The notes below the pieces were generated by a model. That model worked only from the letters and a program-made list of their open reading frames with translations. It was not told where the DNA came from and made no database searches. The translations under genes were made by a program, and so were the position numbers. A stretch of DNA of 64,000 bases from DASRAP01 sp964503275 (GTDB taxonomy: Bacteria > Gemmatimonadota > Gemmatimonadetes > Gemmatimonadales > Gemmatimonadaceae). Within the stretch, counting starts at the first letter, position 1, and the number at the start of each line of letters is the position of its first letter. This document shows positions 41,110 through 49,854 of this stretch, piece after piece. Location of the stretch: assembly GCA_964503275.1 (NCBI GenBank), contig CAZCZO010000003.1, positions 62,001 through 126,000 of the forward strand. Direction: 5' to 3'.

Positions 41110-43148
41110 GCGCAGTGTCGCCCACGCGAGCGGTCGCGCTGCTCCGGGCCGCGATCGCGATCGCCATCGTGGTGCTCTCGCTGTTCCCCGTCGGCGCGTG
41201 GCTCGAGGTCGAGCTGACGCTGGTGCAGTATTCCGCGGACGGGTGGTGGAGTGGCACCGCGCTGGTGGGACTCGTGACAGGCCTCTTGGTGTGGGTGATC
41301 CACCGCTCCACGCTGGGCGATGTGGTGCCACGTGCCGTCGCGCCGCTCGTGCATGCGTGGGAGCAACGACCGGTGGTGGCGATCCCCATCGTCGCCGCGG
41401 TGGCCTTTGGGGTCTATGCGTTCGATGCGTGGTGGATCTTCGATCGCCGTCCGCTCTTGATCGACGAGATCGTGCAGGCCATCCAGGCCCGCATCTTCAC
41501 GGCGGGCCAGCTGACGCTCGAGGCCGGTGCGCATCCGGAGTTCCGCTCCATCATGCACCTCGTGGAACTCGACGGCCGCGTGTTCGGCCAGTTCCCGCCC
41601 GGTGGACCGGCGATGCTCGCGCTCGGCGAGCTCGCGGGGGCGATGTGGCTGGTGAACCCGCTGTTCGGCGCGGCGTCGGTCGCCGCGTTCGCCCTCGCCC
41701 TGCGCTGGGGCGGCGTCGCGCCTGGCGTCGCGCTGGGCGCCACGCTGCTGTTCGGGTTCGCGCCCTTCGTGATCTTCCAGTCGGCGAGTCATATGAATCA
41801 CGTGACCTCGCTGACGTTCCTCCTGATGGCGGCCGCCGCGTTGATGTACGCCACGCGCACGGATCGCGCGTCGCCGTGGGCGGGACTGCTCTGCGGGCTC
41901 GGACTCGGCGTGGCAGCAACGATCCGTCCGCTCGATGCGATGGTGTGGGCACTGCCTGCCGGGGCGTGGCTGTTGTGGCGGGCGCTGCGGCTCGGGCGCT
42001 GGGAGACCTGGCTGGCATCGGGCGTGGGCGTGGCGACGCCGATGGCGGTGATGTTCTGGGTGAATCAGCAGATGACGGGCGACCCGTTCACGTTCGGCTA
42101 TGTGGCGCTCTGGGGCGCGGGGCATGGGCTGGGCTTCCACGACGCGCCGTGGGGTGAGCCGCACACGCTGCGCCGCGGCATCGCGATGATGGCGGCGTAT
42201 CTGAACCGGCTCAACGACTTCATGTTCGAGACGCCGGTGCCGGTGCTGGTGCCGGTGGCGTTGTCGATCGCGTGGGGCCGCACGATGCGCGGCGTGGAAC
42301 GCTACCTCGCGCTGGCCGTGGGGATGGGGGTGCTGGCGTACATCGCGTACTGGCACGATGGCTTCTACCTGGGCCCGCGCTTCTTGTATCCCGCAGCGCC
42401 GCTGGTGGCGCTCCTGATCGCGCAGGTGCCATCCGTGTTGCAGGCGCGTTGGCCGCGTGCACCCTTGCTGCGCGAAGGCACGTACGCGTCGTTCGTCGCG
42501 GCGGGCGTGTGCGGGGTGATCTTCGTGATGCCGATCCGCATAGCGCAGCACCAGAGCATCTTCACCTCGTTCCGCACGGACCTGGGTGCCGTCGTCGCCG
42601 CCGCTGGCGTGCGGGACAGTCAGGACCTGGTGCTGATCCGGGAGAGCTGGGGGGCGCAGCTCATCGCCCGTATGTGGGCAATGGGGTTGGCGCGGCCGGC
42701 GGCCGAGGCGTTATACCGCAGCGTGGATGCCTGTGTGCTGGACGAGGCACTCACGGCGCTGGAAGCGGATGGTGCGCGGGGCGACGACGCGCTGCGGGTC
42801 TTGCAGCCCCTGCGGCGTGATTCGGCCCGCCTGCTGGAGTCGACGCTGTCACCCGACGACACGGAGCGCATGCTCCCAGGGGCGACCTACGGGGTGCGCT
42901 GTCAGCAGCGGATCGCGGAGGACCGCGCCGGGTACGGACACTTTGCGTCGGCGTGGTTGGTGCGAGCTCCCTCCGGGGTGCGCTGGGCGCGGGACCTGCA
43001 GGCGCGAGACACCCTGGTGGCGCGGCGGACGGACCGGGTGTGGTTGTTGCGCTGGGTGCGGGACTCGCTGTCGCCGCCGCGGCCGGTGGTGGAGCGGATC
43101 GACGGGGACTCGCTGTGGCGGAGTTGGGGGTGGATGGAGGGGGGTTAG
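41106..43148 (+). CDS. Polytopic membrane protein, GT39/GT83-like glycosyltransferase
   Basis: 680 aa with roughly ten to twelve transmembrane helices in the first 480 residues and a C-terminal soluble part. After the second or third helix comes RRPLLIDEIVQAIQARIF, resembling the Asp-Glu motif in the first external loop of ArnT/PMT-type lipid-linked sugar transferases. It is therefore a candidate for modifying an envelope glycan. The C-terminal 180 residues (LGAVVAAAGVRDSQDLVLI onward) are not recognised. GTG start overlaps the mnmG stop, which fixes the start. Confidence 0.72.
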   Translation: MSAVSPTRAVALLRAAIAIAIVVLSLFPVGAWLEVELTLVQYSADGWWSGTALVGLVTGLLVWVIHRSTLGDVVPRAVAPLVHAWEQRPVVAIPIVAAVAFGVYAFDAWWIFDRRPLLIDEIVQAIQARIFTAGQLTLEAGAHPEFRSIMHLVELDGRVFGQFPPGGPAMLALGELAGAMWLVNPLFGAASVAAFALALRWGGVAPGVALGATLLFGFAPFVIFQSASHMNHVTSLTFLLMAAAALMYATRTDRASPWAGLLCGLGLGVAATIRPLDAMVWALPAGAWLLWRALRLGRWETWLASGVGVATPMAVMFWVNQQMTGDPFTFGYVALWGAGHGLGFHDAPWGEPHTLRRGIAMMAAYLNRLNDFMFETPVPVLVPVALSIAWGRTMRGVERYLALAVGMGVLAYIAYWHDGFYLGPRFLYPAAPLVALLIAQVPSVLQARWPRAPLLREGTYASFVAAGVCGVIFVMPIRIAQHQSIFTSFRTDLGAVVAAAGVRDSQDLVLIRESWGAQLIARMWAMGLARPAAEALYRSVDACVLDEALTALEADGARGDDALRVLQPLRRDSARLLESTLSPDDTERMLPGATYGVRCQQRIAEDRAGYGHFASAWLVRAPSGVRWARDLQARDTLVARRTDRVWLLRWVRDSLSPPRPVVERIDGDSLWRSWGWMEGG

Positions 43149-43157
43149 TTACGGGAT

Positions 43158-43191
43158 TGGCACGCTGCGTCACATAGTGGCACGCTGCGTC
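43158..43191 (+). repeat. Two 14-bp direct repeats
   Basis: TGGCACGCTGCGTC at 43158-43171 and 43178-43191, 20 bp apart, just after the membrane protein gene. Two copies only. Confidence 0.5.
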
Positions 43192-43287
43192 GCCTCACGA
43201 GCCGACGTCATCGGCTAGTGTCAGGCATCAGGGAGCGCGCGTTCGCGCGTTGCCGGTCACTCTCGATGGCGGTCTGCGTTGACAAGT

Positions 43288-43782
43288 ATGCCTGTTTGGA
43301 ACTATCGATCGCTGCGCGAGCCCATCTCAGCGACGCTCTGGGCTGCCCTAGTTCTGGTATGCTCGGTTTCGTGCTCTCGGGATATCACCGAGCCTGTGGA
43401 TGCGCGCTCATCAGTGTCGGGTGATTGCTGGAGTTGCAGCAGCCCAATCGATGACGGCCTACTCACGGCAACTGCTGCCGTTGCATCGTTTTTGACCAGC
43501 AAATGGTGGGACCAGCAGTGTGTCGCCTTTGGTGAGCTGCTCAATGCCTACCTGTCCGATGGGCGCGTGCACTCGTTCGAACAGCACGCATTTGCGAATG
43601 GATACAGCAACTCCAGTGGCATGTGGATCGCCGAGCGCAACGCGATGGGGTTCGAGCGTCCCGACGACTATCGCGCGTACACTGCGGCCCACGAGGCAGT
43701 TCATCAGTGGTCAGGAAGCACCGACGAGCAATGGGTCGATGACTCGCTTGCGGCCTGTGGCCTGTCCAAACCGCCGTACTGA
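43288..43782 (+). CDS. Lipoprotein with HExxH motif
   Basis: 164 aa from ATG 43288 (a TTG at 43279 is also in frame). Lipobox LVCSVSC near residue 30. A Cys pair (CWSCSS) follows, and the C-terminal region has YTAAHEAVHQWSGSTDEQW, a zinc-protease-like HExxH. The rest has no recognised family; it may be a small metallopeptidase-like protein. Composition is visibly less GC-rich than the flanking housekeeping genes. Confidence 0.6.
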   Translation: MPVWNYRSLREPISATLWAALVLVCSVSCSRDITEPVDARSSVSGDCWSCSSPIDDGLLTATAAVASFLTSKWWDQQCVAFGELLNAYLSDGRVHSFEQHAFANGYSNSSGMWIAERNAMGFERPDDYRAYTAAHEAVHQWSGSTDEQWVDDSLAACGLSKPPY

Positions 43783-43835
43783 TCGCGGCAGCTAGTGTGC
43801 AATCCATCTTCTATACTGTCGGCGGAGCGTCGGCC

Positions 43836-44390
43836 ATGAGAGTGTCTCGCGTTGTTCTGTCTCGGTTCGGTCTTATCGTCCCCTTCTTCGTTCAGCTCTG
43901 GCCTCTGGATGCTCAGGTCACCTCGCCGTCTCCTCTTGCGAGTAGCTTCGTTCGTGAGGTCGTCAAGGAGATCGGCGCGGGCCGCGCGAAGGGCCTTCGA
44001 TTCGAGTTCGGCTCATCGTGCGAGAGCGCACTCAGAGGTCCGGTCTATTGTTCCGCAGGTCCGTCGCAAGCCGAGCGCGCGTTTGCGGTGGAGGTGGTCG
44101 CACAACTGGAGCAAGGTCGACCCGCGGACGTTACCCGACGCCTCGCTGCACAAGGCGTGTTACATCCGGAGTTGCCTTCGTCGTGCCGGAGTCGTTCGGA
44201 TCCGACAGAGCTTGTCCTATTGGACTCACTTGTGGGAGATCCGAGTCGCCCAGGCATCGTCTTCCGAGTGCTTCGGACGGAACCTGGAACCAACTGTCGG
44301 GTAGCCGGTGGTGCGATGATTCGCCTCGAGTTCGTGCGCGACGGTGCTGGATTCGTGCTTCAACGTCGCACGGTACTGGAGTATTACTGA
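43836..44390 (+). CDS. Secreted hypothetical protein
   Basis: 184 aa from ATG 43836, preceded by GGCGGAG and by TATACT at about 43812. Signal peptide VLSRFGLIVPFFVQLWPLDAQ. The mature part contains four Cys (SSCESALRGPVYC, SSCRS and TNCRV) that could form two disulfides. It is not recognised. It lies in the same lower-GC stretch as the HExxH lipoprotein. Confidence 0.55.
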   Translation: MRVSRVVLSRFGLIVPFFVQLWPLDAQVTSPSPLASSFVREVVKEIGAGRAKGLRFEFGSSCESALRGPVYCSAGPSQAERAFAVEVVAQLEQGRPADVTRRLAAQGVLHPELPSSCRSRSDPTELVLLDSLVGDPSRPGIVFRVLRTEPGTNCRVAGGAMIRLEFVRDGAGFVLQRRTVLEYY

Positions 44391-44483
44391 GCCTCAAGTT
44401 GTTGTGATGCCGGCGGCGACGCGGTTCGAGTCCAACGGACCACGGCCGCGTCAGTCCACTATGTGACCATCGGACGATGAAAT

Positions 44484-45215
44484 ATGTTCAGAACGCTACT
44501 TAAAGCATGCGCGGCTGCGCTGTTGGTGGGGAACGCAGAATCGCTGCACGCCCAGTCTTTGACGGTGTCGACGCCCCAGATCGTAACGCAGGGCCGCAGC
44601 GAGATCGAAGTCGCGCCTGATCGCGCGGAGCTGCGGCTCAGCGTCGAGACGCGAGCGACCACCGGCTCGGAGGCCGGTCGGCAGAACTCGCAGATCGTCG
44701 CAGCGGTGCTCGATACACTGCGGCGCGGCTTCGGGCTGACAGACCGGGACCTGGTGACGCTGGGCTACATGCTGCAGCCGCAGATGTCCTACCCGCGCGA
44801 CGGGTCGGCACCGAAGGTCGAGGGCTATGCCGCGAGCAACACCATCCGGGTACGCACCGGCGCGATCGACCGCGTGGGGAGCATGATCGACGCCGCGCTT
44901 CGGAAGGGCGCTACGAACATCTCCGGCCTTAATTTCTCTGCCACGGGCACCGACGATGCTCGGCGCAGCGCGCTGGCTGCGGCCGTGGAGCTGGCAAAGA
45001 AGGATGCTGAAGCGATGGCCACGGCTGCCGGCGGGCGACTCGGCCCGCTCTTGGAGTTGATGAACCAAGACATGGATGTCCGAGCGCCACAGCCCTTGAT
45101 GATGGCCATGGAAGCCAAGGCGATGGACGGGGTCCCTACACAGATCCAGGCCGGCGAACAGACCGTCGTCGCGAGGGTCACGGCACGCTGGGCCTTCTTG
45201 CCCGGATCGCGATAG
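44484..45215 (+). CDS. SIMPL-domain (DUF541) protein, secreted
   Basis: 243 aa with a signal peptide ending ESLHAQ. The SIMPL/YggE-like domain is recognised by ITQGRSEIEVAPDRAELRLSV-type opening (here VTQGRSEIEVAPDRAEL), then LTDRDLVTLGYMLQPQMSY, GYAASNTIRVRTGAIDRVG and a final TVVARVTARWAF strand. The family is periplasmic and linked loosely to oxidative stress; its biochemical role is unknown. Confidence 0.88.
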   Translation: MFRTLLKACAAALLVGNAESLHAQSLTVSTPQIVTQGRSEIEVAPDRAELRLSVETRATTGSEAGRQNSQIVAAVLDTLRRGFGLTDRDLVTLGYMLQPQMSYPRDGSAPKVEGYAASNTIRVRTGAIDRVGSMIDAALRKGATNISGLNFSATGTDDARRSALAAAVELAKKDAEAMATAAGGRLGPLLELMNQDMDVRAPQPLMMAMEAKAMDGVPTQIQAGEQTVVARVTARWAFLPGSR

Positions 45216-45240
45216 CGAGACATTCTCTGGGCACTAAATT

Positions 45241-45283
45241 CAACGGGCGGAGCGGCGGAGAGTACCCCGCGCTCCGCCCGTTG
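45241..45283 (+). terminator. Intrinsic terminator after the SIMPL gene
   Basis: 14-bp perfect stem CAACGGGCGGAGCG (45241-45254) with 45270-45283, followed by TTGTTTC, which runs into parS. Confidence 0.75.
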
Positions 45284-45284
45284 T

Positions 45285-45300
45285 TGTTTCACGTGAAACA
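45285..45300. promoter_or_regulatory. parS: parS centromere site
   Basis: TGTTTCACGTGAAACA, a perfect 16-bp palindrome identical to the bacterial parS consensus (TGTTnCACGTGAAACA). It lies 140 bp upstream of parA. ParB would load here and spread. Confidence 0.92.
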
Positions 45301-45439
45301 TTGTGGACTCTCAACGACAACAAGTCCTAGGAGTAATACCAAGCGGAGGCTGTGCCCAATCGGCCGCCTCGTGCGTCTTTGCTCTACCGGTTGACCGCAT
45401 GGCGTGTGGTCTGCCGTCTCCACCTGTGCTCTGATATCT

Positions 45440-46219
45440 GTGGCTCGAGTCATCGCGATCGCGAATCAAAAGGGTGGCGTCGGCAAGACGACCACGGCCG
45501 TGAACCTAGCGGCCTCATTGGCGGCGGCAGAGCAGCGCACGCTGCTCATCGATGGCGACCCGCAGGGCAATGCGACCTCCGGCGTGGGCATCTCGGCCGA
45601 CGGCATCGACCGGTCGGTCTACCATGTACTGCTCGGGGAGTCGAACATCGAAGGGGCGACGCACCGCGGCGTCCAGTTCCCGCTACTCGATGTCGTTCCC
45701 GCGACCCCGGACCTCGCGGGCGCCGAGGTCGAGCTCGTGGACCGCCCCGAGCGTGAACGACAAATGCGGAAAGCGGTCGACGCCGTGCGGGACCAGTACG
45801 ATTACGTCTTGATCGACTGCCCGCCGTCGCTCGGGCTGATTACCATCAACATGCTGGCAGCCGCCGACGCGCTGCTGATCCCGCTGCAGTGCGAGTACTA
45901 TGCCCTCGAAGGGCTCTCCCAGCTGCTCAACACAGTGCACCTCGTGCAGCGCTCGGTGAACGAGGCTCTGACCATCGACGGCGTGCTGCTCACCATGTAC
46001 GATGCGCGCCTCAACCTCTCGCGCCAGGTGGCAGCGGACGCGCGTGAGTACTTTGGCGCGCAAGTCTTCAAGAACGTCGTGCCACGCAACGTACGTCTCG
46101 CCGAAGCGCCTTCGTTCGGAAAGCCCATCATCCTCTACGACATCGCGTCCATCGGCGCGCAGTCGTATATGTCGGTCGCGGAAGAGCTGATCACGCGCAC
46201 CAACAATCGGTCAAAATGA
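45440..46219 (+). CDS. parA: Chromosome-partitioning ATPase ParA (Soj)
   Basis: 259 aa from GTG 45440; an in-frame GTG at 45404 would add twelve residues. Deviant Walker A motif IANQKGGVGKTTTAVNLA at the N-terminus, DGDPQGNATSG (A'), and Walker B YVLIDCPPSLGLITIN. There is no N-terminal HTH, as in type Ib/chromosomal Soj proteins. It forms ATP-dependent dimers on DNA that pull ParB-parS complexes. It is followed after 31 bp by parB. Confidence 0.95.
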   Translation: MARVIAIANQKGGVGKTTTAVNLAASLAAAEQRTLLIDGDPQGNATSGVGISADGIDRSVYHVLLGESNIEGATHRGVQFPLLDVVPATPDLAGAEVELVDRPERERQMRKAVDAVRDQYDYVLIDCPPSLGLITINMLAAADALLIPLQCEYYALEGLSQLLNTVHLVQRSVNEALTIDGVLLTMYDARLNLSRQVAADAREYFGAQVFKNVVPRNVRLAEAPSFGKPIILYDIASIGAQSYMSVAEELITRTNNRSK

Positions 46220-46250
46220 CCGATTACCCTAGCTTGAAGGAGCCTGGTCG

Positions 46251-47174
46251 ATGAGTGCTCAGCCCCCGTCGCGCCTCGGCCGCGGACTTGGCGCGCTCCT
46301 CGCCGCGAAAGCGGCCGTGGAGGATACGGCCGACGTCCCCAAGACCGGGCTGCGCCGCGTCCCCATCGGACAGGTGCGGCCCAACCCGTACCAGCCACGC
46401 AAGGAGTTCCGGCCAGAAGATCTCGCCGACCTGGAGTCATCGCTGCGCGTGAGCGGGCTGCTCCAGCCGATCTCGGTCCGGCCAGCCAGCAGCGGCGGCG
46501 GCTTCGAGCTGATCGCCGGCGAGCGACGCCTACGCGCCGCGCAGCGCATCGGCTGGACGGAGATCGACGCGGTCATCAAGCCGATCGACGACCGCGACCT
46601 GCTGTCGCTCGCCTTGGTCGAGAACCTACAGCGCGCCGACCTCAACCCCATCGAAGAGGCAGAGGGCTATCAGCGCCTCATCGCCGACTTCGCGCTGACG
46701 CAGCAGGAGGTCGCTGTCGCGGTCGGCAAGGATCGATCCACCGTCGCCAACTTCCTGCGCCTGCTCTCGCTCCCGGCCTCGGTCCGCCGCATGGTCTGGG
46801 AGGGCGCGATCTCCATCGGCCACGCCCGGGCGCTGCTCTCGCTGGGCGACGAAGAGACGATCGCGGCGCTGGCCAAGGACGTGGTCTCGTCGGGGCTGTC
46901 GGTCCGTGAGGTGGAGCGCCGCGTGCGCGAACGCGCGCCGCGAAAAGGGCGCGGCAGCGCGGCCAGCGCCACGCGTACCGCCGCGCCACGCAGCGACCGC
47001 CGCCCCCCGGAGGCCCGCCGCATCGAGGACCAGTTGCGCCGCCACCTCCAGACCGACGTGCGCCTCGGCGTCGAAGCGGCGGGACGCGGCGAGATCCGGA
47101 TTCCTTTCTACTCCGCTGACGACCTGGAGCGCGTCCTGGACCTCGTGCTGGGCACGCAGCGAGACCTCGAGTGA
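46251..47174 (+). CDS. parB: Chromosome-partitioning protein ParB (Spo0J)
   Basis: 307 aa. The N-terminus SRLGRGLGALLAAK is the ParA-contact region. The CTPase/ParB domain carries LQPISVRPA, the Arg motif AGERRLRAAQ and ENLQRADLNPIEEA; the HTH that reads parS is LTQQEVAVAVGKDRSTVANF. A linker rich in Arg and Ala precedes the C-terminal dimerisation domain. Stop overlaps the next gene (GTGA). Confidence 0.96.
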   Translation: MSAQPPSRLGRGLGALLAAKAAVEDTADVPKTGLRRVPIGQVRPNPYQPRKEFRPEDLADLESSLRVSGLLQPISVRPASSGGGFELIAGERRLRAAQRIGWTEIDAVIKPIDDRDLLSLALVENLQRADLNPIEEAEGYQRLIADFALTQQEVAVAVGKDRSTVANFLRLLSLPASVRRMVWEGAISIGHARALLSLGDEETIAALAKDVVSSGLSVREVERRVRERAPRKGRGSAASATRTAAPRSDRRPPEARRIEDQLRRHLQTDVRLGVEAAGRGEIRIPFYSADDLERVLDLVLGTQRDLE

Positions 47175-47578
47175 CCGAAGAGCGCAGCGAACGCCTGCGG
47201 GACTTGCGGGCGCTGGTCGCCCGGGACAGCGGGGTCGTGCACGTCCATGTCCACGCCGAGCAGGGCGGGGAGCATCGAAGCTTCGTGATCACGCCGCCCC
47301 AGGCACGTCGACTGCGCTGGCTGCTGTCGCCCATCACCTGGGGGCTCGCCGCCGCCGTCCTCGTCTCCTGGGTGGTCCTCGCCGCGATGGCCAGCCGCCT
47401 GCCGTCGGCCCGGAATCGCATCGCCGCCCTGGAGGCCGACGCCATCCGCGTGGACACGCTGGAGATGCGCCTGATGGACCTGCAGTTGCGCTATGACCAA
47501 GTTTCTCGGATGTTGGGAGCAGCGCGCGACACCGCGGGTCCCCCAGCGGACTCGACTTCACCGGCACCCAGGAACTGA
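47171..47578 (+). CDS. Single-pass membrane protein with coiled coil
   Basis: 135 aa. The N-terminal region is cytoplasmic and His-rich (VVHVHVHAEQGGEH). One transmembrane helix (WGLAAAVLVSWVVLAAMA) lies near residues 57-75, then a predicted coiled coil (RIAALEADAIRVDTLEMRL). The C-terminus is Pro/Ser-rich. No family is recognised. It is translationally coupled to parB and 3 bp from bactofilin, so a role linking the partition complex or a bactofilin filament to the membrane is possible (inference). Similar small proteins sit before M23 peptidases in other genomes. Confidence 0.7.
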   Translation: MTEERSERLRDLRALVARDSGVVHVHVHAEQGGEHRSFVITPPQARRLRWLLSPITWGLAAAVLVSWVVLAAMASRLPSARNRIAALEADAIRVDTLEMRLMDLQLRYDQVSRMLGAARDTAGPPADSTSPAPRN

Positions 47579-47580
47579 CG

Positions 47581-48021
47581 ATGGCGATCTTCGGGAAGGA
47601 TGGACGTGCGGTACCGACCCCAATGCCGAGCTCCGGCGGCGGCGAGGGATCCCTTTCCGTCATCGCCGCCGGTTTGCGCATCGTGGGCGATGTCACCGGC
47701 TCGGGCCTGCTCAAGGTCGATGGCAACATCGAAGGCTCGATCGTCGGGCCGCGGCAGGTGATCATCGGCCGTGGAGGCATCGTGCGTGGGAACATCGAGT
47801 CCGCCGAGGTCATTCTGGCGGGGACCATCGAAGGGTCGATCTACTCGGCGGACCGCGTGGAAGTGCAGGGCACGGCGTTGCTGCACGGCGATGTGTCCAC
47901 ACGCACCATCGTCGTCCATGAGGGCGCGCGCCTGAACGGCTCCGTGCAGATGGGCGGCGCGGTCTCCGCCGCGCTCGATGACGACGACGACATCCGCCCC
48001 GCCGTGCAGGTCGTTCGTTGA
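47581..48021 (+). CDS. bacA: Bactofilin
   Basis: 146 aa polymerising cytoskeletal protein (DUF583). Right-handed beta-helix repeats with Gly-Val spacing are clear: LRIVGDVTGSGLLKVDGNIE, GSIVGPRQVIIGRGGIVRGN, and GTALLHGDVSTRTIVVHEG. Flanking tails are disordered, the C-terminal one with DDDDD. Bactofilins help place wall enzymes and, in myxobacteria, scaffold ParAB-PadC; here the gene directly follows parAB, suggesting a comparable link. Confidence 0.93.
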   Translation: MAIFGKDGRAVPTPMPSSGGGEGSLSVIAAGLRIVGDVTGSGLLKVDGNIEGSIVGPRQVIIGRGGIVRGNIESAEVILAGTIEGSIYSADRVEVQGTALLHGDVSTRTIVVHEGARLNGSVQMGGAVSAALDDDDDIRPAVQVVR

Positions 48022-48064
48022 CCGTGGCGCCGACCGCGGCGCGCTTCACACCCACACCGCCCTG

Positions 48065-49078
48065 ATGTCCCACACCCGACGTTCCCGCCACTGGCTGCGC
48101 GGCGGTCTCTTCGCTGCGCTCACGCTGGCCGCCGCCTGTGGCGGTGGTGATCCCGCGCCCGATGCCGCCGCCGACGCCGCGGTGTTCCGCGTGGCGCTCC
48201 TCACACCGGGCAGCATCTCGGACCAAGCATGGAACGGCAGCGCCTACGAGGGACTTCTGCGCGTGCGCGACTCGCTGGGCGCACAGATCAGCCATATCGA
48301 GGTGAAGACACCGTCGGAGTTCGAGGAGAACTTCCGGCAGTACGGTGCCCAAGGCTACCGTCTGGTGATCGGGCACGGTGCGGAGTTCCAAGACGCGGCG
48401 ATGCGTGTGGCACCCGAATTCCCGCAGACCATCTACGTGAGCACGGGCGGCAATCAGGTCCAGGGCAACGCGATCGGGCTCGAGTTCGCCTTCGAAGAGG
48501 GATCGTATCTCGCCGGTGTGGTCGCGGCGGGCTTGTCGCGCTCCGGCGTGATCGGGGCCATCGCGGGCACCGAGCTGCTGCCCGTGCGACGCTCCTTCGA
48601 GGCGTACATCGCCGGCGCGAAGTCGGTGCGCCCGGACATCCGGGTCGTGACGTCCTACGTCGGCAACTGGGACGACGCGAGCGCCGGCAAGGAGCAGGCC
48701 CTCGCGCAGATCGGGCGGGGGGTCGATGTGATCTTCGGCAACGCCGATGCCGCTGGGCTGGGCATCTTCCAAGCCGCGCGCGAGCGTGGCGGCGTGCGCG
48801 TCATCGGCGCCAACAGTGACCAGGCGCCCGTCGCGCCCGAGGTGGTCATCGGCTCCGTGGTCATCGACATCCCGCATGCCTTCCTCGAAATGGCACGCGA
48901 GGTGCGCGCCCCGGACTTCACCCCGCGCGTGATCGCCTTCGGCACGTCCAGCGACGTGGTCCGCTGGGTGGAGAATCCGCGGACGGCGGCCGAGATCCCC
49001 GCTGCGACGCGCACGGCAGTGGATTCGCTCACGCAGCTGATCCGGCGCGGTGGCCTCAGCATTCCGCGCACCCAGTGA
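48065..49078 (+). CDS. BMP-family ABC-transporter substrate-binding lipoprotein
   Basis: 337 aa. Lipobox LTLAAAC near residue 25. The Bmp/PnrA-like fold is recognised by VALLTPGSISDQAWNGSAYEG at the N-terminus, IGHGAEFQDAAMRVAPEFP, LEFAFEEGSYLAGVVAAGLS and FGNADAAGLGIFQAARERG. These receptors usually bind purine nucleosides; residues for that cannot be checked by eye. First gene of the importer operon; it overlaps nif3 by 4 bp. Confidence 0.9.
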   Translation: MSHTRRSRHWLRGGLFAALTLAAACGGGDPAPDAAADAAVFRVALLTPGSISDQAWNGSAYEGLLRVRDSLGAQISHIEVKTPSEFEENFRQYGAQGYRLVIGHGAEFQDAAMRVAPEFPQTIYVSTGGNQVQGNAIGLEFAFEEGSYLAGVVAAGLSRSGVIGAIAGTELLPVRRSFEAYIAGAKSVRPDIRVVTSYVGNWDDASAGKEQALAQIGRGVDVIFGNADAAGLGIFQAARERGGVRVIGANSDQAPVAPEVVIGSVVIDIPHAFLEMAREVRAPDFTPRVIAFGTSSDVVRWVENPRTAAEIPAATRTAVDSLTQLIRRGGLSIPRTQ

Positions 49079-49854
49079 CGCCGGTCCCGCTCTCGGCCAT
49101 CGCCGCGCACCTGGACACCCTGCTGTCCACGGGCAGCATCCCCGACTATCCGCAGGCCCTCAACGGGGTGCAGCTGGAGCATCGGGGACCCGTGCACGGG
49201 ATCGCGACCGCGGTGGATGTCTCGCGGCGGACCATCGCCGGCACCATCGACGCCGGCGCGAACCTGCTGATCGTGCATCACGGCATGTTCTGGGGCGGTG
49301 CCACGCGCATCGCCGGCCGCTATTACGAGCGCCTTGCCACGCTGTTCGCGCACGACATCGCGGTGTACAGCGTGCACTTGCCGCTCGACGCGCACGCGCG
49401 CTTCGGCAACTCGGCGTTGCTCGCCGCGACGTTCGGGCTGACCCCGAGTGCGGGCTTCGCCAAGCATCAGGACATCTTCTGCGGCGTGCGCGGACACAGC
49501 GACCTGCCGACGGCCGAGTTGGCGGCGCGCGTCGAGCAGTTCGCGGCGGCGCACGGGCACACGCTGGTGACGACGCCGTACCGCGCCGACCGACGGAGCA
49601 TGCACTGGGCCATATGTTCAGGCGCGGGCGCGGGACACGACACGTTGCGCGAAGCGACCGCGCTGGGCATCGACACGTTGATCGTCGGCGAAGGACCGCA
49701 CTGGACCGCGGTCGATGCCGAGGACCTCGGCATCGTCGTGATGTACGCCGGGCACTACGCGACCGAGACCGTGGGCGTCCGTGCGATCGGCGACGAGCTG
49801 ACGCGGGTCTTCGGGCTCCCAGCGACCTTCATCGCGGCGCCCACGGGGCTGTGA
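49075..49854 (+). CDS. Nif3-like dinuclear metal-centre protein
   Basis: 259 aa. Typical Nif3/DUF34 motifs are DYPQALNGVQLEHRG, LLIVHHGMFWGG (two His metal ligands), YSVHLPLDAH, and near the C-terminus GEGPHWTAVDAEDLG and YAGHYATETVGV. The family has been annotated as GTP cyclohydrolase type 2, but its real role is unresolved. Its position between the receptor and the ATPase of an importer, with 4-bp overlaps on both sides, is notable. Confidence 0.93.
   Translation: MTPVPLSAIAAHLDTLLSTGSIPDYPQALNGVQLEHRGPVHGIATAVDVSRRTIAGTIDAGANLLIVHHGMFWGGATRIAGRYYERLATLFAHDIAVYSVHLPLDAHARFGNSALLAATFGLTPSAGFAKHQDIFCGVRGHSDLPTAELAARVEQFAAAHGHTLVTTPYRADRRSMHWAICSGAGAGHDTLREATALGIDTLIVGEGPHWTAVDAEDLGIVVMYAGHYATETVGVRAIGDELTRVFGLPATFIAAPTGL

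Noticed and set aside
40932..42551. 539-codon minus-strand frame over the mnmG end and membrane protein gene
   Set aside because: Arg/His-rich composition with no motif, while the plus strand encodes clear proteins over the same bases.
43158..43191. Direct repeats as a CRISPR or iteron array
   Set aside because: Only two 14-bp copies with a 6-bp gap; too few and too close for a CRISPR, and no replication gene is adjacent.
44428..44450. tRNA-like GGTTCGAGTCC string followed by AACGGACCA
   Set aside because: The T-stem does not pair beyond 2 bp and no D- or anticodon arm precedes it. At most it is a remnant; not called as a tRNA.
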